64,000 bases of DNA. Origin: Phaeobacter inhibens DSM 16374 (lineage in GTDB: Bacteria > Pseudomonadota > Alphaproteobacteria > Rhodobacterales > Rhodobacteraceae). Shown here piece after piece: positions 8,359 through 17,914 of this stretch. The DNA lies in contig NZ_KI421498.1 in assembly GCF_000473105.1 (NCBI RefSeq), positions 1,426,001-1,490,000 on the forward strand, written 5' to 3'. Positions within the stretch are counted from its first letter, which is position 1; each line of letters opens with the position of its first letter. The notes beneath the pieces are model-generated. The model did not search any database, had not been told where the DNA came from, and saw only the letters and a list, made by a program, of their open reading frames with translations. Made by a program: the position numbers and the translations under genes.

Positions 8359-9320
8359 CCGCGCCAAGCCACCCGAAATGGGGCATTGTCAGCACAATCA
8401 AGGCCGACGCCGAATCCATCCTGAATTTTGCCGCCTACCATCTGGATATGGGCGCCCACCGGTTACACCTGTACCTAGATGCGGAAAACCCCGACGTCTA
8501 CCCACATCTTAAGGCACATCCGAAGATTCGGGTGACGACCTGCGATGAACGCTATTGGAAGCAGCACAGGACCGCGCGTCCGAAGATGCACCAGCCCCGC
8601 CAGACGATGAACGCGACTCATGCCTACGGGCGCATCCAGACCGACTGGATCGCTCATATCGATGTGGATGAGTTTCTCTGGCCTCATGTCGCCCCCCAAG
8701 ACCAAAGCCGGGCGATCACAGAAACGCTCGCCGCGCTGCCTGCTGATACGGATGTGCTGCGGATGCGCCCGCTGGAGGCGCTGGCCGGGCATACGGATCA
8801 CTACAAGGCCATGGTCCCCTCAGGTGCTGAACGCGAGCATGAGGTTAGGGCGATCTACCCCGAATTTGGTGTTTTTCTCAAAGGCGGTTTTCTCAGCCAC
8901 ACGGCGGGTAAGCTGTTTGCCCGCACCGGCCTCCCCGATATTCAGTACCGAATCCATAACCTGTTCCAGCATGGTGAGAAAAACACCCGCGAAGAGGAGC
9001 AGCCGGGCTTGCAGATCTGTCATCGCCACGCCACCAGCTGGGATGATTGGCAAGGCAGCTACCGATTCCGACTGGAGCGCGGCTCCTATCGCCCGGGCCT
9101 CGGCGCAGGCTTTCCCGCCAGTCTGGGCGGGATGAACAAGCATGAGCTGCTGACGATGATCGAACAGGAGCATGGCAGAGATGGGCTGCGGCGCTTCTTT
9201 AGCGAGATCAACGCGGAGGTGCCTGACGTCTACGATGCGCTACGCCTGCGGGGTATGATCCATCATTGCCCGCTGGATTTAGCAGCCAAGCGGCGTCAAC
9301 ATTTTCCTCAATTTGACTAA
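8355..9320 (+). CDS. Glycosyltransferase family 2-like protein
   Basis: 321 aa. The N-terminus WGIVSTIKADAESILNFAAY followed by YLDAENPDVY and the acidic block IAHIDVDEFLWPH (a DxD-like metal and sugar-nucleotide site) match the GT2/GT92-like transferases common in Roseobacter genomes, which usually act on cell-surface polysaccharides. The C-terminal half contains RIHNLFQHGEKN and ICHRHATSWDDW, with conserved His. No membrane segments. The start ATG overlaps the stop of the preceding gene by 4 nt (ATGA). Donor and acceptor are unknown. Confidence 0.75.
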   Translation: MTAPSHPKWGIVSTIKADAESILNFAAYHLDMGAHRLHLYLDAENPDVYPHLKAHPKIRVTTCDERYWKQHRTARPKMHQPRQTMNATHAYGRIQTDWIAHIDVDEFLWPHVAPQDQSRAITETLAALPADTDVLRMRPLEALAGHTDHYKAMVPSGAEREHEVRAIYPEFGVFLKGGFLSHTAGKLFARTGLPDIQYRIHNLFQHGEKNTREEEQPGLQICHRHATSWDDWQGSYRFRLERGSYRPGLGAGFPASLGGMNKHELLTMIEQEHGRDGLRRFFSEINAEVPDVYDALRLRGMIHHCPLDLAAKRRQHFPQFD

Positions 9321-9499
9321 ACTGTTTCGGGTTTACCCACTCCTAGAGCAATAACCTGCGAAAACCCGGCTTTGTTTGACGATTGCAGCGGATTTTGCTA
9401 TGCCCCGCGCAAGCCGATCAAGACAGGACGCAAGACCATGCGGAATCGGCCCTGACATACACGCGCGGGCCAGGTCAGTGTCCGCAAAAACGGACGCAT

Positions 9500-11050
9500 A
9501 TGACAAAATTTTCAGATCTGAACCTGAACCCCAAAGTACTCAAAGCGATTGAGGAAGCGGGTTACGAATCCCCCACCCCTATTCAGGCAGGGGCAATTCC
9601 TCCTGCCTTGGAGGGGCGCGATGTGCTGGGGATTGCACAGACCGGCACCGGCAAGACTGCCTCGTTCACCCTGCCGATGATTACCCTGCTGGCGCGCGGT
9701 CGCGCCCGGGCACGCATGCCGCGTAGCCTGGTGCTCTGCCCCACGCGCGAGCTGGCAGCACAGGTGGCGGAGAATTTCGACACCTACACCAAACACCTGA
9801 AACTGACGAAGGCGCTGCTGATTGGCGGTGTTTCGTTCAAGGAGCAGGACACGCTGATCGACAAAGGTGTGGACGTGCTGATCGCCACCCCCGGTCGTCT
9901 GCTCGACCATTTTGAGCGTGGCAAGCTGATCCTCTCCGACGTGAAGGTGATGGTGGTGGACGAAGCCGACCGGATGCTCGACATGGGGTTCATCCCCGAT
10001 ATCGAACGTATCTTCGGCCTGACGCCCTTTACCCGTCAGACACTGTTCTTCTCCGCCACTATGGCGCCGGAGATTGAGCGGATCACCAATACCTTCCTCT
10101 CTGCCCCCGCGCGCGTGGAAGTGGCCCGTCAGGCGACGACGTCTGAGAACATCACCCAAGGTGTGGTGCTGTTCAAAGCATCCCGCCGGGACCGTGAGGG
10201 CAGCGAGAAACGCAAGTTGCTGCGCCACCTGATTGATCAGGAAGGCGAGAAATGCACCAATGCGATCATCTTCTGCAACCGCAAGACGGATGTCGATATC
10301 GTTGCGAAATCGCTGAAGAAATACGGCTATGACGCCGCGCCGATTCATGGCGACCTGGATCAGAGCCAGCGCACCAAAACACTGGAAGGTTTCCGCGAAG
10401 GCTCCTTGCGGTTCCTCGTCGCCTCCGATGTGGCGGCGCGCGGCCTTGATGTGCCCAGTGTCAGCCATGTGTTCAACTTCGACGTGCCAAGCCACGCGGA
10501 GGACTATGTCCACCGCATCGGTCGGACCGGTCGTGCAGGCCGTGACGGCTCCGCTATGATGATCTGCGTGCCCAAGGACGAAAAGAACCTCGAGGACATC
10601 GAACGTCTGGTCCAGAACGAGATCCCGCGCATCGAGAACCCGCTGAAGAAAGCCAAGGCCGAGCCGAAGGCAAAAGACAGCAAGGACGATGCAAGCGGCG
10701 AGACGACTGAGCGCAAGACCCGCAGCCGTCGGCCCTCCGCCCGCAGCTCTGCTGCCAAGGACGTGAACGAGACTGCGGACGCCCAGGCACAGATAAGCGA
10801 TGCACCGAGCGCTGAGGTCGATGCACCAGCTCAGGAGCAGAAGGCACCTGAGCAGGAGAAGCGCGCGTCTGGTCGTGGGAAGCCTGCAGAGAGCAAATCT
10901 TCCGGTCCTAAATCGGGGCAGAAGGGCAACCAGAAATCCGGTCGTGGCCGTGGCGGCAATGACCGTGGCAATGATCGCAACGTGGTTGGCATGGGGGATC
11001 ATATGCCCAGCTTTATCGCGCTCAGCTTTGCCGAGCGCCGCGCCGGATAA
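9500..11050 (+). CDS. DEAD-box ATP-dependent RNA helicase, RhlE type
   Basis: RNA helicase of 516 aa. All motifs are present: the Q motif (GYESPTPIQ), motif I AQTGTGKT, PTRELA, TPGRLLD, DEAD in VVDEADRMLDMGF, SAT, then in domain 2 ARGLD and HRIGRTGRAG. From about residue 375 the protein continues as a ~140-residue low-complexity tail rich in Lys, Arg, Ala, Glu and Gly (SGRGRGGNDRGNDR), probably disordered and RNA-binding, as in many RhlE and cold-adapted helicases. The ATG at 9500 directly precedes the typical FSDLNLNPKVLKAI start; earlier in-frame codons give no family sequence. It is monocistronic, with a terminator at 11077. Confidence 0.93.
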   Translation: MTKFSDLNLNPKVLKAIEEAGYESPTPIQAGAIPPALEGRDVLGIAQTGTGKTASFTLPMITLLARGRARARMPRSLVLCPTRELAAQVAENFDTYTKHLKLTKALLIGGVSFKEQDTLIDKGVDVLIATPGRLLDHFERGKLILSDVKVMVVDEADRMLDMGFIPDIERIFGLTPFTRQTLFFSATMAPEIERITNTFLSAPARVEVARQATTSENITQGVVLFKASRRDREGSEKRKLLRHLIDQEGEKCTNAIIFCNRKTDVDIVAKSLKKYGYDAAPIHGDLDQSQRTKTLEGFREGSLRFLVASDVAARGLDVPSVSHVFNFDVPSHAEDYVHRIGRTGRAGRDGSAMMICVPKDEKNLEDIERLVQNEIPRIENPLKKAKAEPKAKDSKDDASGETTERKTRSRRPSARSSAAKDVNETADAQAQISDAPSAEVDAPAQEQKAPEQEKRASGRGKPAESKSSGPKSGQKGNQKSGRGRGGNDRGNDRNVVGMGDHMPSFIALSFAERRAG

Positions 11051-11076
11051 TATCCTCGGCGATCGCTTAGATCATC

Positions 11077-11104
11077 AGGGCTGCCTCTTGGGGCGGCCCT
11101 TTTT
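11077..11104 (+). terminator. Rho-independent terminator after the DEAD-box helicase gene
   Basis: A 9-bp GC-rich stem (AGGGCTGCC with GGCGGCCCT, one G-T pair) with a 6-nt loop, followed by TTTTT. It begins 26 bp after the stop codon. Confidence 0.85.
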
Positions 11105-11273
11105 CATTGCTCGGGGCCACAAATCCAACAGAAGCCATGCACCAGCCGCTGACGAACCGTCTCGGAGCTTTGCACTTGCAGCATGGCGGGATTGCCCATT
11201 TTTGCGGATGTCGCGCAACGCGGAAGAGCCTATCTGGAGGTCAACAAGACATAAGACATCCATGAGGCCTGCA

Positions 11274-11447
11274 ATGAATAATCTGGAGTTCCCAACCGTG
11301 ACCGCCGACGAAATCCGCGCCATTGAAGCCCGTGCGCATGAACTGCGCGCCGAGGCGATGGCCTCCTTCCTGCGCAGCCTCGGCCGGGGTATTGCTAGCC
11401 TCCCGGGCAAGTTGGTCGCGCTGATCTCCCGCCCCCGTCACGCCTGA
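11274..11447 (+). CDS. Small RSP_7527-family protein
   Basis: 57-aa basic protein (begins MNNLEFPTVTADEIRAIEAR, ends LVALISRPRHA). It resembles the short RSP_7527-type proteins of Rhodobacterales: an amphipathic helix containing RAHELRAEAMASFLRSL, then a short hydrophobic basic tail. Function is unknown. The start at 11274 has GAGG 6 bp upstream; the in-frame ATG at 11262 is too far from GGAGG (11236) to be preferred. A strong hairpin terminator follows at 11502, which supports a real, separately transcribed gene. Confidence 0.65.
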   Translation: MNNLEFPTVTADEIRAIEARAHELRAEAMASFLRSLGRGIASLPGKLVALISRPRHA

Positions 11448-11501
11448 TCCGACACCCGCCCAAGGGCGTCGACGAACAGCCGGTAAGGCGATTACCACAT
11501 G

Positions 11502-11531
11502 AAAAGCCCCGGCAATCTGCCGGGGCTTTTT
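11502..11531. terminator. Bidirectional rho-independent terminator
   Basis: A perfect 12-bp stem, AAAAGCCCCGGC with GCCGGGGCTTTT around a 5-nt loop, flanked by A and T runs so it can work on both strands. It closes the 57-aa gene and lies between it and the convergent rnj gene. Confidence 0.9.
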
Positions 11532-11572
11532 CGTTTTGGCCCGTCAGCTCTCTGGGAACCTCACATGCGAAA

Positions 11573-11606
11573 ATCGAAAGGCCCGCCGCACCAAGTGCAG
11601 CGGGCC
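11573..11606 (-). terminator. Terminator after the birA-coaX-rnj operon
   Basis: Read on the minus strand, GGCCCGC...GCGGGCC with an inner GCAC/GTGC helix forms a long stem that is followed by TTTCGATTTT. It begins 26 bp after the rnj stop codon. Confidence 0.8.
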
Positions 11607-11632
11607 CTCAAACAGGGTCAAAACGTTCTGGC

Positions 11633-13300
11633 TCAGCGCATCCGGCTGACCACCACGGTCACCTCGGGTTTCTTGCCGATCTCGTTCTGCGCGGACTGGC
11701 GGGCGACACGGCGGAGGTTCTCTTCCAGCTTGTCATCATCGCGCAGGGTCTTGGCACCGGCACGCATGATAAACTGGTTCAGATCCTCTTCCATCACCTC
11801 AACCAGCGCAGCGTTGGACGTGCCGGTTTCCGCCAGCCCCTTGATATCGCACCAAGGTTCGCCGAGCGGTTCGTCTTCCTCATCCAGGATGACGGTGACA
11901 ACCACATGACCGTTGAGCGCCATGCGGATCCGGTCGCGGACAACGCCATCCAGCGCACCATATTTAACAGACCCATCCAGATAGGTGCGCCCGGCGTCGA
12001 CGTAGTCCACTACCTTCGGCGCATTCCCTGTCAGATCCATCATCATGCCATTCACAGCAACTGTGCTGGCGATGCCCTTCGCCTCGCCCAGACGGGCGTG
12101 CTGGCGCAAATGGCGGTGTTCGCCATGCATGGGGATCAACATCTGCGGCTTGATAATGTCATGCATCCGTTCCAGATCAGGACGGTTGGCGTGGCCCGAC
12201 ACATGATAGAGACCGGAGCTGTCATCCACGACATCAACGCCTTTTTCGGAGAATTGGTTGATGATGCGAATGACACCGCGTTCATTGCCAGGGATCGTTT
12301 TGGAGGAGAACAGGAACAGATCACCCTCCTTCACCTCAACCCCACGGTATTTGCCGCGTGCCAGTTGGGCAGACGCCGCGCGGCGCTCCCCCTGGCTACC
12401 GGTCACAACCAGCATCAGGTTTTCACGCGGCAATTCCTGCGCAGCCTCGACGCTCACCACCTTGGGGAAATTCTTCAGAACCCCGGTTTCAGTCGCGGCC
12501 TCGACCATGCGCTGCATCGCACGACCAAGCAGGACAACAGAACGACCTGCAGCATGACCGGCTTCCGCCAAGGTCTTCACCCGTGCGACATTGGACGCAA
12601 ATGTGGTTGCGACCACCATGCCCTCAGCCTCGCCGACCAGACGGGTGATCTCCGGGCCGACTTCGACCTCAGAGCGGCCGGGGTGCAGGGAGAAGACATT
12701 GGTGGAATCGCAAACCAGCGCCTTGACGCCATCTTTGGCGATCTCCGCCCACATTTCGGGATCAAACGCCTCGCCCACAATCGGGGTCGGATCGGTTTTG
12801 AAATCACCGGTGTGCACGATGCGCCCCGCAGGTGTGTCGATCACCAGACCGCCACTCTCCGGGATGGAATGCGAAATCGGTGCAACGCCGACGGTAAATG
12901 GCCCCAGTTTGGTAACCTCAGGCCATGCGGAGACGGTTTTAACCTCTTCGCTGTCCAGACCGGCCTCATCCATCTTGCGCCGTGCCAGGTTGGCGGTGAA
13001 GGCGCGGGCATAGATCGGCACGTTCAGATCGCGGTAAAGATGCGCAACCGCGCCGATGTGATCCTCATGCGCGTGGGTGATGAACACACCCTCCAGCTGG
13101 TCGGCGCGCTCTTTCAGCCAGCGGATATCCGGCATGATCAGATCCACGCCGGGGCTGCTGTCCATATCCGGGAAGGTGACGCCCAGATCAACCAGGATCA
13201 GGCGCTCCTTGCCCGGTTTGCCGTAGCCGTAGACATAGGCGTTCATGCCAATTTCGCCCGCCCCACCCAGGGGCAGGTAGATTAAACGTTCAGTGCTCAT
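11633..13300 (-). CDS. rnj: Ribonuclease J (metallo-beta-lactamase/beta-CASP)
   Basis: 555 aa. Endo- and 5'-exoribonuclease for rRNA maturation and mRNA decay. The metallo-beta-lactamase motif is THAHEDHIG (HAHEDH at 76-81), with more metal ligands in SHSIPESG and VHTGDFK. The beta-CASP region carries VVTGSQGE and HVSGHANR, and the C-terminal RNase J domain ends KKPEVTVVVSRMR. Such enzymes replace or supplement RNase E in alphaproteobacteria. The ATG at 13300 overlaps the end of coaX by 11 nt, indicating coupling; the frame runs 26 codons further upstream but that part is coaX out of frame. The order birA-coaX-rnj is common in Rhodobacteraceae. Confidence 0.96.
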   Translation of the reverse strand: MSTERLIYLPLGGAGEIGMNAYVYGYGKPGKERLILVDLGVTFPDMDSSPGVDLIMPDIRWLKERADQLEGVFITHAHEDHIGAVAHLYRDLNVPIYARAFTANLARRKMDEAGLDSEEVKTVSAWPEVTKLGPFTVGVAPISHSIPESGGLVIDTPAGRIVHTGDFKTDPTPIVGEAFDPEMWAEIAKDGVKALVCDSTNVFSLHPGRSEVEVGPEITRLVGEAEGMVVATTFASNVARVKTLAEAGHAAGRSVVLLGRAMQRMVEAATETGVLKNFPKVVSVEAAQELPRENLMLVVTGSQGERRAASAQLARGKYRGVEVKEGDLFLFSSKTIPGNERGVIRIINQFSEKGVDVVDDSSGLYHVSGHANRPDLERMHDIIKPQMLIPMHGEHRHLRQHARLGEAKGIASTVAVNGMMMDLTGNAPKVVDYVDAGRTYLDGSVKYGALDGVVRDRIRMALNGHVVVTVILDEEDEPLGEPWCDIKGLAETGTSNAALVEVMEEDLNQFIMRAGAKTLRDDDKLEENLRRVARQSAQNEIGKKPEVTVVVSRMR

Positions 13301-14078
13301 CCTCGAGACCGTTATCCTTATTATATTTGTGTATGATCTGTAGCCCGTGCATCGTGAGATCATCCTCAAATGCGTCAAACAGATCCGCTGTTTGCTGGAA
13401 CAAAGGCGCCAGCCCGCCTGTCGAGATTACTTTCATCGGCACGTCACGCTCCGCCTTGATGCGGGCGCATATTTCACGCACCAGTCCTACGTACCCCCAG
13501 AACACACCTGACTGCATACATGCAACCGTATTGGTGCCGATGACAGACTGGGGTTTGGAGATATCCACATGGGGCAAGGCGGCAGCGGCCTGATGCAAGG
13601 CCTCAAGGCTGAGGTTCACGCCAGGCGCAATAACCCCGCCGATATAGGCGCCATCCTCGGCCACCACATCAAAGGTCGTTGCCGTCCCGAAATCCACCAC
13701 GATCAGGTTGCCACCGTATTTGTCAAACCCAGAGACTGTATTGACCAAACGATCAGGCCCGACATTGGTTCCCTGATCCACCCGCACCGACACCGGCAAC
13801 AGGCAATCCGGCTTGCCCACCACAATGGGACGGGTGTTGTAGTAGCGATCCGCCAGAACGCGCAGATTGAACACCACCCGCGGCACGGTCGAAGAGATGA
13901 TCATATCGGTGATATCCGCCTCAATACCCTCTAGCCGCATTAACGTGTTGAGCCAGACAAAATACTGATCTGCCGTGCGCCGCCAGTCACTGGCCGTGCG
14001 CCAGGTGCCGACAAAGCTGTCACCGTCCCAGATTGAAAACACCGTATTGGTATTGCCGCAATCCACCGCCAGAAGCAT
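13290..14078 (-). CDS. coaX: Type III pantothenate kinase
   Basis: 262 aa. ATP-dependent phosphorylation of pantothenate, the first step of coenzyme A synthesis. The ASKHA fold shows as MLLAVDCGNTNTVFSIWDG at the N-terminus (phosphate-1 motif), VDFGTATTFDVV in the middle (phosphate-2), the GGVIAPGVNLSLEAL segment, and VISTGGLAPLF (adenosine motif). Length is usual for CoaX. It lies 15 bp after birA and overlaps rnj by 11 nt, so it is the middle gene of a three-gene operon. Confidence 0.96.
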   Translation of the reverse strand: MLLAVDCGNTNTVFSIWDGDSFVGTWRTASDWRRTADQYFVWLNTLMRLEGIEADITDMIISSTVPRVVFNLRVLADRYYNTRPIVVGKPDCLLPVSVRVDQGTNVGPDRLVNTVSGFDKYGGNLIVVDFGTATTFDVVAEDGAYIGGVIAPGVNLSLEALHQAAAALPHVDISKPQSVIGTNTVACMQSGVFWGYVGLVREICARIKAERDVPMKVISTGGLAPLFQQTADLFDAFEDDLTMHGLQIIHKYNKDNGLEDEH

Positions 14079-14093
14079 TGCCAGCCCCCTTCC

Positions 14094-14843
14094 CTAGAAA
14101 AAGATGTCCGCCGCTGGGATATTGACGCGGCCCTTGGCGGTTTTTAGGACGAGGTTGCCATTGGCGTCTACCGTCTCAAAAGTGCCCTCGGTTTCGGAAT
14201 TGGAGGTGCGCGCGATGATCACCTCTCCCAGACGGGCCGCGCGCGCCAACCAGGCCGTGCGGATCGGCTCAAACCCATAGGTGACGAATTGGATTTCATA
14301 GCGGTCGTAGGCTGCAGCCAGCTCGGTCAGGAAATCCTCCGGCGTGACGTGGATCCCGGTTTCCGACAGCAATGAAACAGGCCAGACGGCGCCCGGCTCC
14401 AGCCACTCCTGCATCGGCGTCTCAATCAGATTGACCCCGAGCCCAATTGACAGATGGGTGACGCCGCCGGCAGCGCCTGCACTCTCCAGAAGAATGCCAG
14501 CCAGCTTTCCACCGTTCAAAAGCACATCATTGGGCCATTTCAGTGCAAGTCCAGCCGTCTCGCCGCAGAGCGCCACACAGGCATCATAGAGCGCCAGCGC
14601 CGCAACAAAACTGCGCAGCGCCACCTGATCAGGCGGCCCCTCCGGCCGCATCACCAGGGTTGCGGCGAAATTCCCCTTGGGTTCCTTCCACGCACGCCCT
14701 CTACGGCCCCGTCCCTTGGTCTGGCGCTTGGCCATGATCCATTCAGGGCCGGTCAATGTGGGCGCACGACGCGCGGCCTCATCCAGGGTGCTGTCCACCT
14801 CTTCAAGCAGGCTGCGTCCGTATCCCTCTGGCCAATCACTCAT
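14094..14843 (-). CDS. birA: Biotin--[acetyl-CoA-carboxylase] ligase, monofunctional
   Basis: 249 aa. It activates biotin to biotinyl-AMP and transfers it to carboxylase lysines, which would include the methylcrotonyl-CoA carboxylase alpha subunit in this window. The catalytic loop GRGRRGRAWKEPKGN and the LKWPNDVLLNGGKLAGIL block are intact, with a C-terminal SH3-like domain ending VNIPAADIFF. It lacks the N-terminal DNA-binding domain of bifunctional BirA, so it is not expected to repress transcription. It is the first gene after the nuo operon but is separated from it by a terminator. Confidence 0.94.
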   Translation of the reverse strand: MSDWPEGYGRSLLEEVDSTLDEAARRAPTLTGPEWIMAKRQTKGRGRRGRAWKEPKGNFAATLVMRPEGPPDQVALRSFVAALALYDACVALCGETAGLALKWPNDVLLNGGKLAGILLESAGAAGGVTHLSIGLGVNLIETPMQEWLEPGAVWPVSLLSETGIHVTPEDFLTELAAAYDRYEIQFVTYGFEPIRTAWLARAARLGEVIIARTSNSETEGTFETVDANGNLVLKTAKGRVNIPAADIFF

Positions 14844-14862
14844 GATCCTGTCCCTTCAAGGC

Positions 14863-14892
14863 AAAAAGGCCCGGTCCGCAGACCAGGCCTTT
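14863..14892 (-). terminator. Terminator of the nuo operon
   Basis: On the minus strand a 12-bp stem (AAAGGCCTGGTC with GACCGGGCCTTT, one wobble pair) and a 4-nt loop are followed by a five-T run. It lies 21 bp after the nuoN stop and 19 bp before the birA start, so it ends the ~17-kb nuo transcript. Confidence 0.88.
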
Positions 14893-14913
14893 GTGTGTTC
14901 TGTGTTAGAGCGG

Positions 14914-16353
14914 TCAGTTGACCAGCGTGGCAGCCGCTGATGCTGCTGCACCCTCGATGCCGAACATGTTGATAATACCCAGAAGCATCACCGCAGCCGA
15001 CGCCATCAGGAACCCCCAGAGGATTGGCGAGCGGTTGGTTTCCAGCTCCTCTCCCTCTTCACCGAAATACATGTAGTAAACGATACGCAGGTAGTAGAAG
15101 GCCCCGATGACCGAGGCGATCACGCCCGCAACCGCAAGCCACGCCAAACCCGCCTGATAGGCCGCGTTCAGCACATAGAGCTTGCCGAAGAATCCCAGCA
15201 TCGGCGGCACCCCAGCCAGCGAAAAGAGCAGGATCAGCATCGCCAGCGCCTTGCCCGGCTCGCGACGGGAATAGAGGTTCAGCGCGCGGATATCGGTGAT
15301 TGGCTTGCCATCCTTCTCCATCATCAGGATGAAGGCAAAGGTGCCGATGTTCATGGAGACGTAGATCGCCATATAGACCAGCAACGCCTGCACACCATAG
15401 GCGGTGCCTGCTGCAAGACCCATCAACGCATAGCCCATATGCGCAATCGAGGAATAGGCCATCAGACGTTTGATATCGCGCTGACCAATCGCGGCGACAG
15501 CCCCCACAAACATGGACAGCAGCGACAGCAGTGCAATTACCTGGCTCCAGTCCTGCACCGCATGGCCAAAGGCATCATGCATCACACGCGCAAACAGGCC
15601 CATGGCGGCAACCTTCGGCGCCGATGCAAAGAATGCGGTAACTGGCGTGGGTGCGCCTTCATAAACGTCCGGGGTCCACATGTGGAACGGCACAGCAGAG
15701 ACCTTGAACGCCAAGCCAGAGATCAGGAAGACCAGACCAAACAGCAGGCCGATGGACACTTCACCGTGCTTGGCAACAGCGTAGATGCCTGCAAAGTCGG
15801 TGGTTCCCGCAAAGCCGTAGACCAAGGACGCGCCATAGAGCAGCAAGCCGGAGGACAGCGCGCCGAGCACGAAATATTTCAGGCCGGCTTCGGTCGATTT
15901 CACGCTGTCACGACGCAAGGACGCCACAACATAGAGCGCCAGCGACTGCAGTTCGAGGCCCATATAGAGCGACATCAGGTTGCCGGCAGAGACCATAACC
16001 ATCATGCCCACCGCGCTGAGCGCAACGAGGATGGGGTATTCAAACCGCAGCATGCCGCGGCGCGACATGTAATCCTGGCCCATGACCAGAACCGCCGAGG
16101 CCGATAGCAGAATGGCAACCTTGGCAAAACGGGCGAACCCGTCGTCGACAAACATGCCGTTGAACGCCTCACGGCTACCGGACGCGCCTGTCCCGATCCA
16201 GATCGCAAGTGCAGACATCAGGCCGGCCATCAGCCAGATCAACGCCGGGGCCAGTTTGTCCTTGCCGGTGTAGACGGCGCCAAGGAGCGCCGCCATTGCG
16301 CTGAGCGCCAGAACAATCTCTGGCAGGATAACGGTGAGATCAGCTGGGATCAT
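14914..16353 (-). CDS. nuoN: NADH-quinone oxidoreductase subunit N
   Basis: 479 aa. One of three antiporter-like, proton-pumping membrane subunits of complex I. It is almost entirely transmembrane helices, with typical segments such as [36 protein letters not shown] (conserved Lys and Trp-Pro) and [19 protein letters not shown] (pump lysine region). I place the start at the ATG 16353 ([13 protein letters not shown]); the open frame runs 27 codons further but that part is basic, non-membrane and overlaps nuoM. It is the last nuo gene, 13 bp after nuoM, with a terminator 21 bp beyond its stop. Confidence 0.96.
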   Translation of the reverse strand: MIPADLTVILPEIVLALSAMAALLGAVYTGKDKLAPALIWLMAGLMSALAIWIGTGASGSREAFNGMFVDDGFARFAKVAILLSASAVLVMGQDYMSRRGMLRFEYPILVALSAVGMMVMVSAGNLMSLYMGLELQSLALYVVASLRRDSVKSTEAGLKYFVLGALSSGLLLYGASLVYGFAGTTDFAGIYAVAKHGEVSIGLLFGLVFLISGLAFKVSAVPFHMWTPDVYEGAPTPVTAFFASAPKVAAMGLFARVMHDAFGHAVQDWSQVIALLSLLSMFVGAVAAIGQRDIKRLMAYSSIAHMGYALMGLAAGTAYGVQALLVYMAIYVSMNIGTFAFILMMEKDGKPITDIRALNLYSRREPGKALAMLILLFSLAGVPPMLGFFGKLYVLNAAYQAGLAWLAVAGVIASVIGAFYYLRIVYYMYFGEEGEELETNRSPILWGFLMASAAVMLLGIINMFGIEGAAASAAATLVN

Positions 16354-16366
16354 CGCCCACGCCCCC

Positions 16367-17914
16367 TTAGTGCGAAGCCATCTGGGTCGCCGGGGACAGG
16401 TCCGCGGCAGCCAGAGATTCATTGAAGTTTGCAATCAGCGCCTCGGTCGACGGGCTGATGATATCGGTGACAAGCGCCGGGTAGACCCCCAGAAGGATGG
16501 TCATCACCACCAGCGGTGCAAAGATGAACCGCTCGCGGGCAGTCATATCCTTGATGGTCTTGAGGCTGCCTTTGATCAGATCGCCAAAGACCACGCGGCG
16601 GTAGAGCCACAGCGCATAACCCGCCGAGAAGATAACACCGGTTGCGGCAACGGCTGCCACCCAGGTGTTTTTCTGGAAGGTGCCCATCAGGGTCAGGAAT
16701 TCACCGATGAAGCCCGAGGTGCCCGGCAGGCCGACGTTGCCCATGGTGAAGAACATGAAGACCAACGCATAGGCAGGCATACGGATGACAAGACCACCAT
16801 AGGCGTCGATGTCCCGCGTGTGCATCCGATCATAGATGACGCCAACACAAAGGAACAGCGCCGCCGAGATGAAGCCGTGGCTCAGCATCTGGAAGATCGC
16901 GCCATCAATGCCCTGCTGGTTGGCGGCAAAGATACCCATGGTCACAAACCCCATATGCGCGACGGACGAATAAGCAATCAGCTTCTTCATGTCCGACTGC
17001 ACCAGCGCCACCAGCGAGGTGTAGACAACCGCGATCGCGGACATCCACAGGATCAGGTCCGTCATCACGTCAGCCCCGACAGGGAACATCGGCAAGCTGA
17101 AGCGCAAGAAGCCGTATCCGCCCATCTTCAACAGGATCGCCGCCAGCACCACGGAACCTGCAGTCGGCGCCTGCACGTGGGCGTCCGGCAGCCATGTGTG
17201 GACCGGCCACATCGGCATTTTCACCGCGAAAGAGGCAAAGAAGGCCAGGAACAGCAGCGTCTGCATCCCGCCAACAACATGGATTCCCAGAAGATCAAAA
17301 CTACTCGCAGAGAAGCTATGCGTCAGCAGCTGCGCGATATCGGTGGTGCCCGCATCTGCGTACATCGCAACCATCGCCACCAGCATCAGCACCGAGCCGA
17401 AGAAGGTGTAGAGGAAGAATTTGAACGACGCGTAGATCCGTTCCTTGCCCCCCCAGATGCCAATGATCAGGAACATCGGGATCAGGCCAGCCTCGAAGAA
17501 CAGATAGAACAGTACCAGATCCAGCGCCATGAACACGCCAAGCATCAGCGTTTCCAGCATCAGGAAGGCGATCATGTATTCCTTGACGCGGGTATTCACA
17601 CCCCAGCTAGCCAGAATGGTCAGCGGCATAACAAAGGTGGTGAGCATCACGAAGAGCACAGAAATGCCATCGACACCCATCTTGTACTTCAAGCCAAAGA
17701 TCCACTCGGCCTCTTCCACAAACTGAAAGCCCGTGTCGGAGGGGTCGAACTGGAAATAGATGCCAAGGCTCACCAGGAAAGTGATCGTGGTGGCAAAGAG
17801 CGCAACAGATTTGGCGTTACGCTGCGCCGCCTCATCCTCGCCGCGCAGGAACAGGGCCAGGATGGCCGCTGCAAGCGCCGGGATAAAGGTGACAATAGAA
17901 AGGAGATTGTCCAT
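16367..17914 (-). CDS. nuoM: NADH-quinone oxidoreductase subunit M
   Basis: 515 aa, ~14 transmembrane helices, an antiporter-like subunit of the complex I membrane arm. Diagnostic stretches are [38 protein letters not shown] and [19 protein letters not shown], which carry the conserved Lys and His of the proton path. It starts at the nuoL stop (TGATG overlap) and lies 13 bp before nuoN. Length is normal. Confidence 0.97.
   Translation of the reverse strand: MDNLLSIVTFIPALAAAILALFLRGEDEAAQRNAKSVALFATTITFLVSLGIYFQFDPSDTGFQFVEEAEWIFGLKYKMGVDGISVLFVMLTTFVMPLTILASWGVNTRVKEYMIAFLMLETLMLGVFMALDLVLFYLFFEAGLIPMFLIIGIWGGKERIYASFKFFLYTFFGSVLMLVAMVAMYADAGTTDIAQLLTHSFSASSFDLLGIHVVGGMQTLLFLAFFASFAVKMPMWPVHTWLPDAHVQAPTAGSVVLAAILLKMGGYGFLRFSLPMFPVGADVMTDLILWMSAIAVVYTSLVALVQSDMKKLIAYSSVAHMGFVTMGIFAANQQGIDGAIFQMLSHGFISAALFLCVGVIYDRMHTRDIDAYGGLVIRMPAYALVFMFFTMGNVGLPGTSGFIGEFLTLMGTFQKNTWVAAVAATGVIFSAGYALWLYRRVVFGDLIKGSLKTIKDMTARERFIFAPLVVMTILLGVYPALVTDIISPSTEALIANFNESLAAADLSPATQMASH

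Noticed and set aside
9328-9368. CGGGTTT and AAACCCG as a terminator after the glycosyltransferase gene.
   Set aside because: A 27-nt loop and no T run after it; not convincing as a terminator.
9376-9401. TTGACG and TGCTAT as the promoter of the DEAD-box helicase gene.
   Set aside because: Only 14 bp apart; the -10 alternative is poor.
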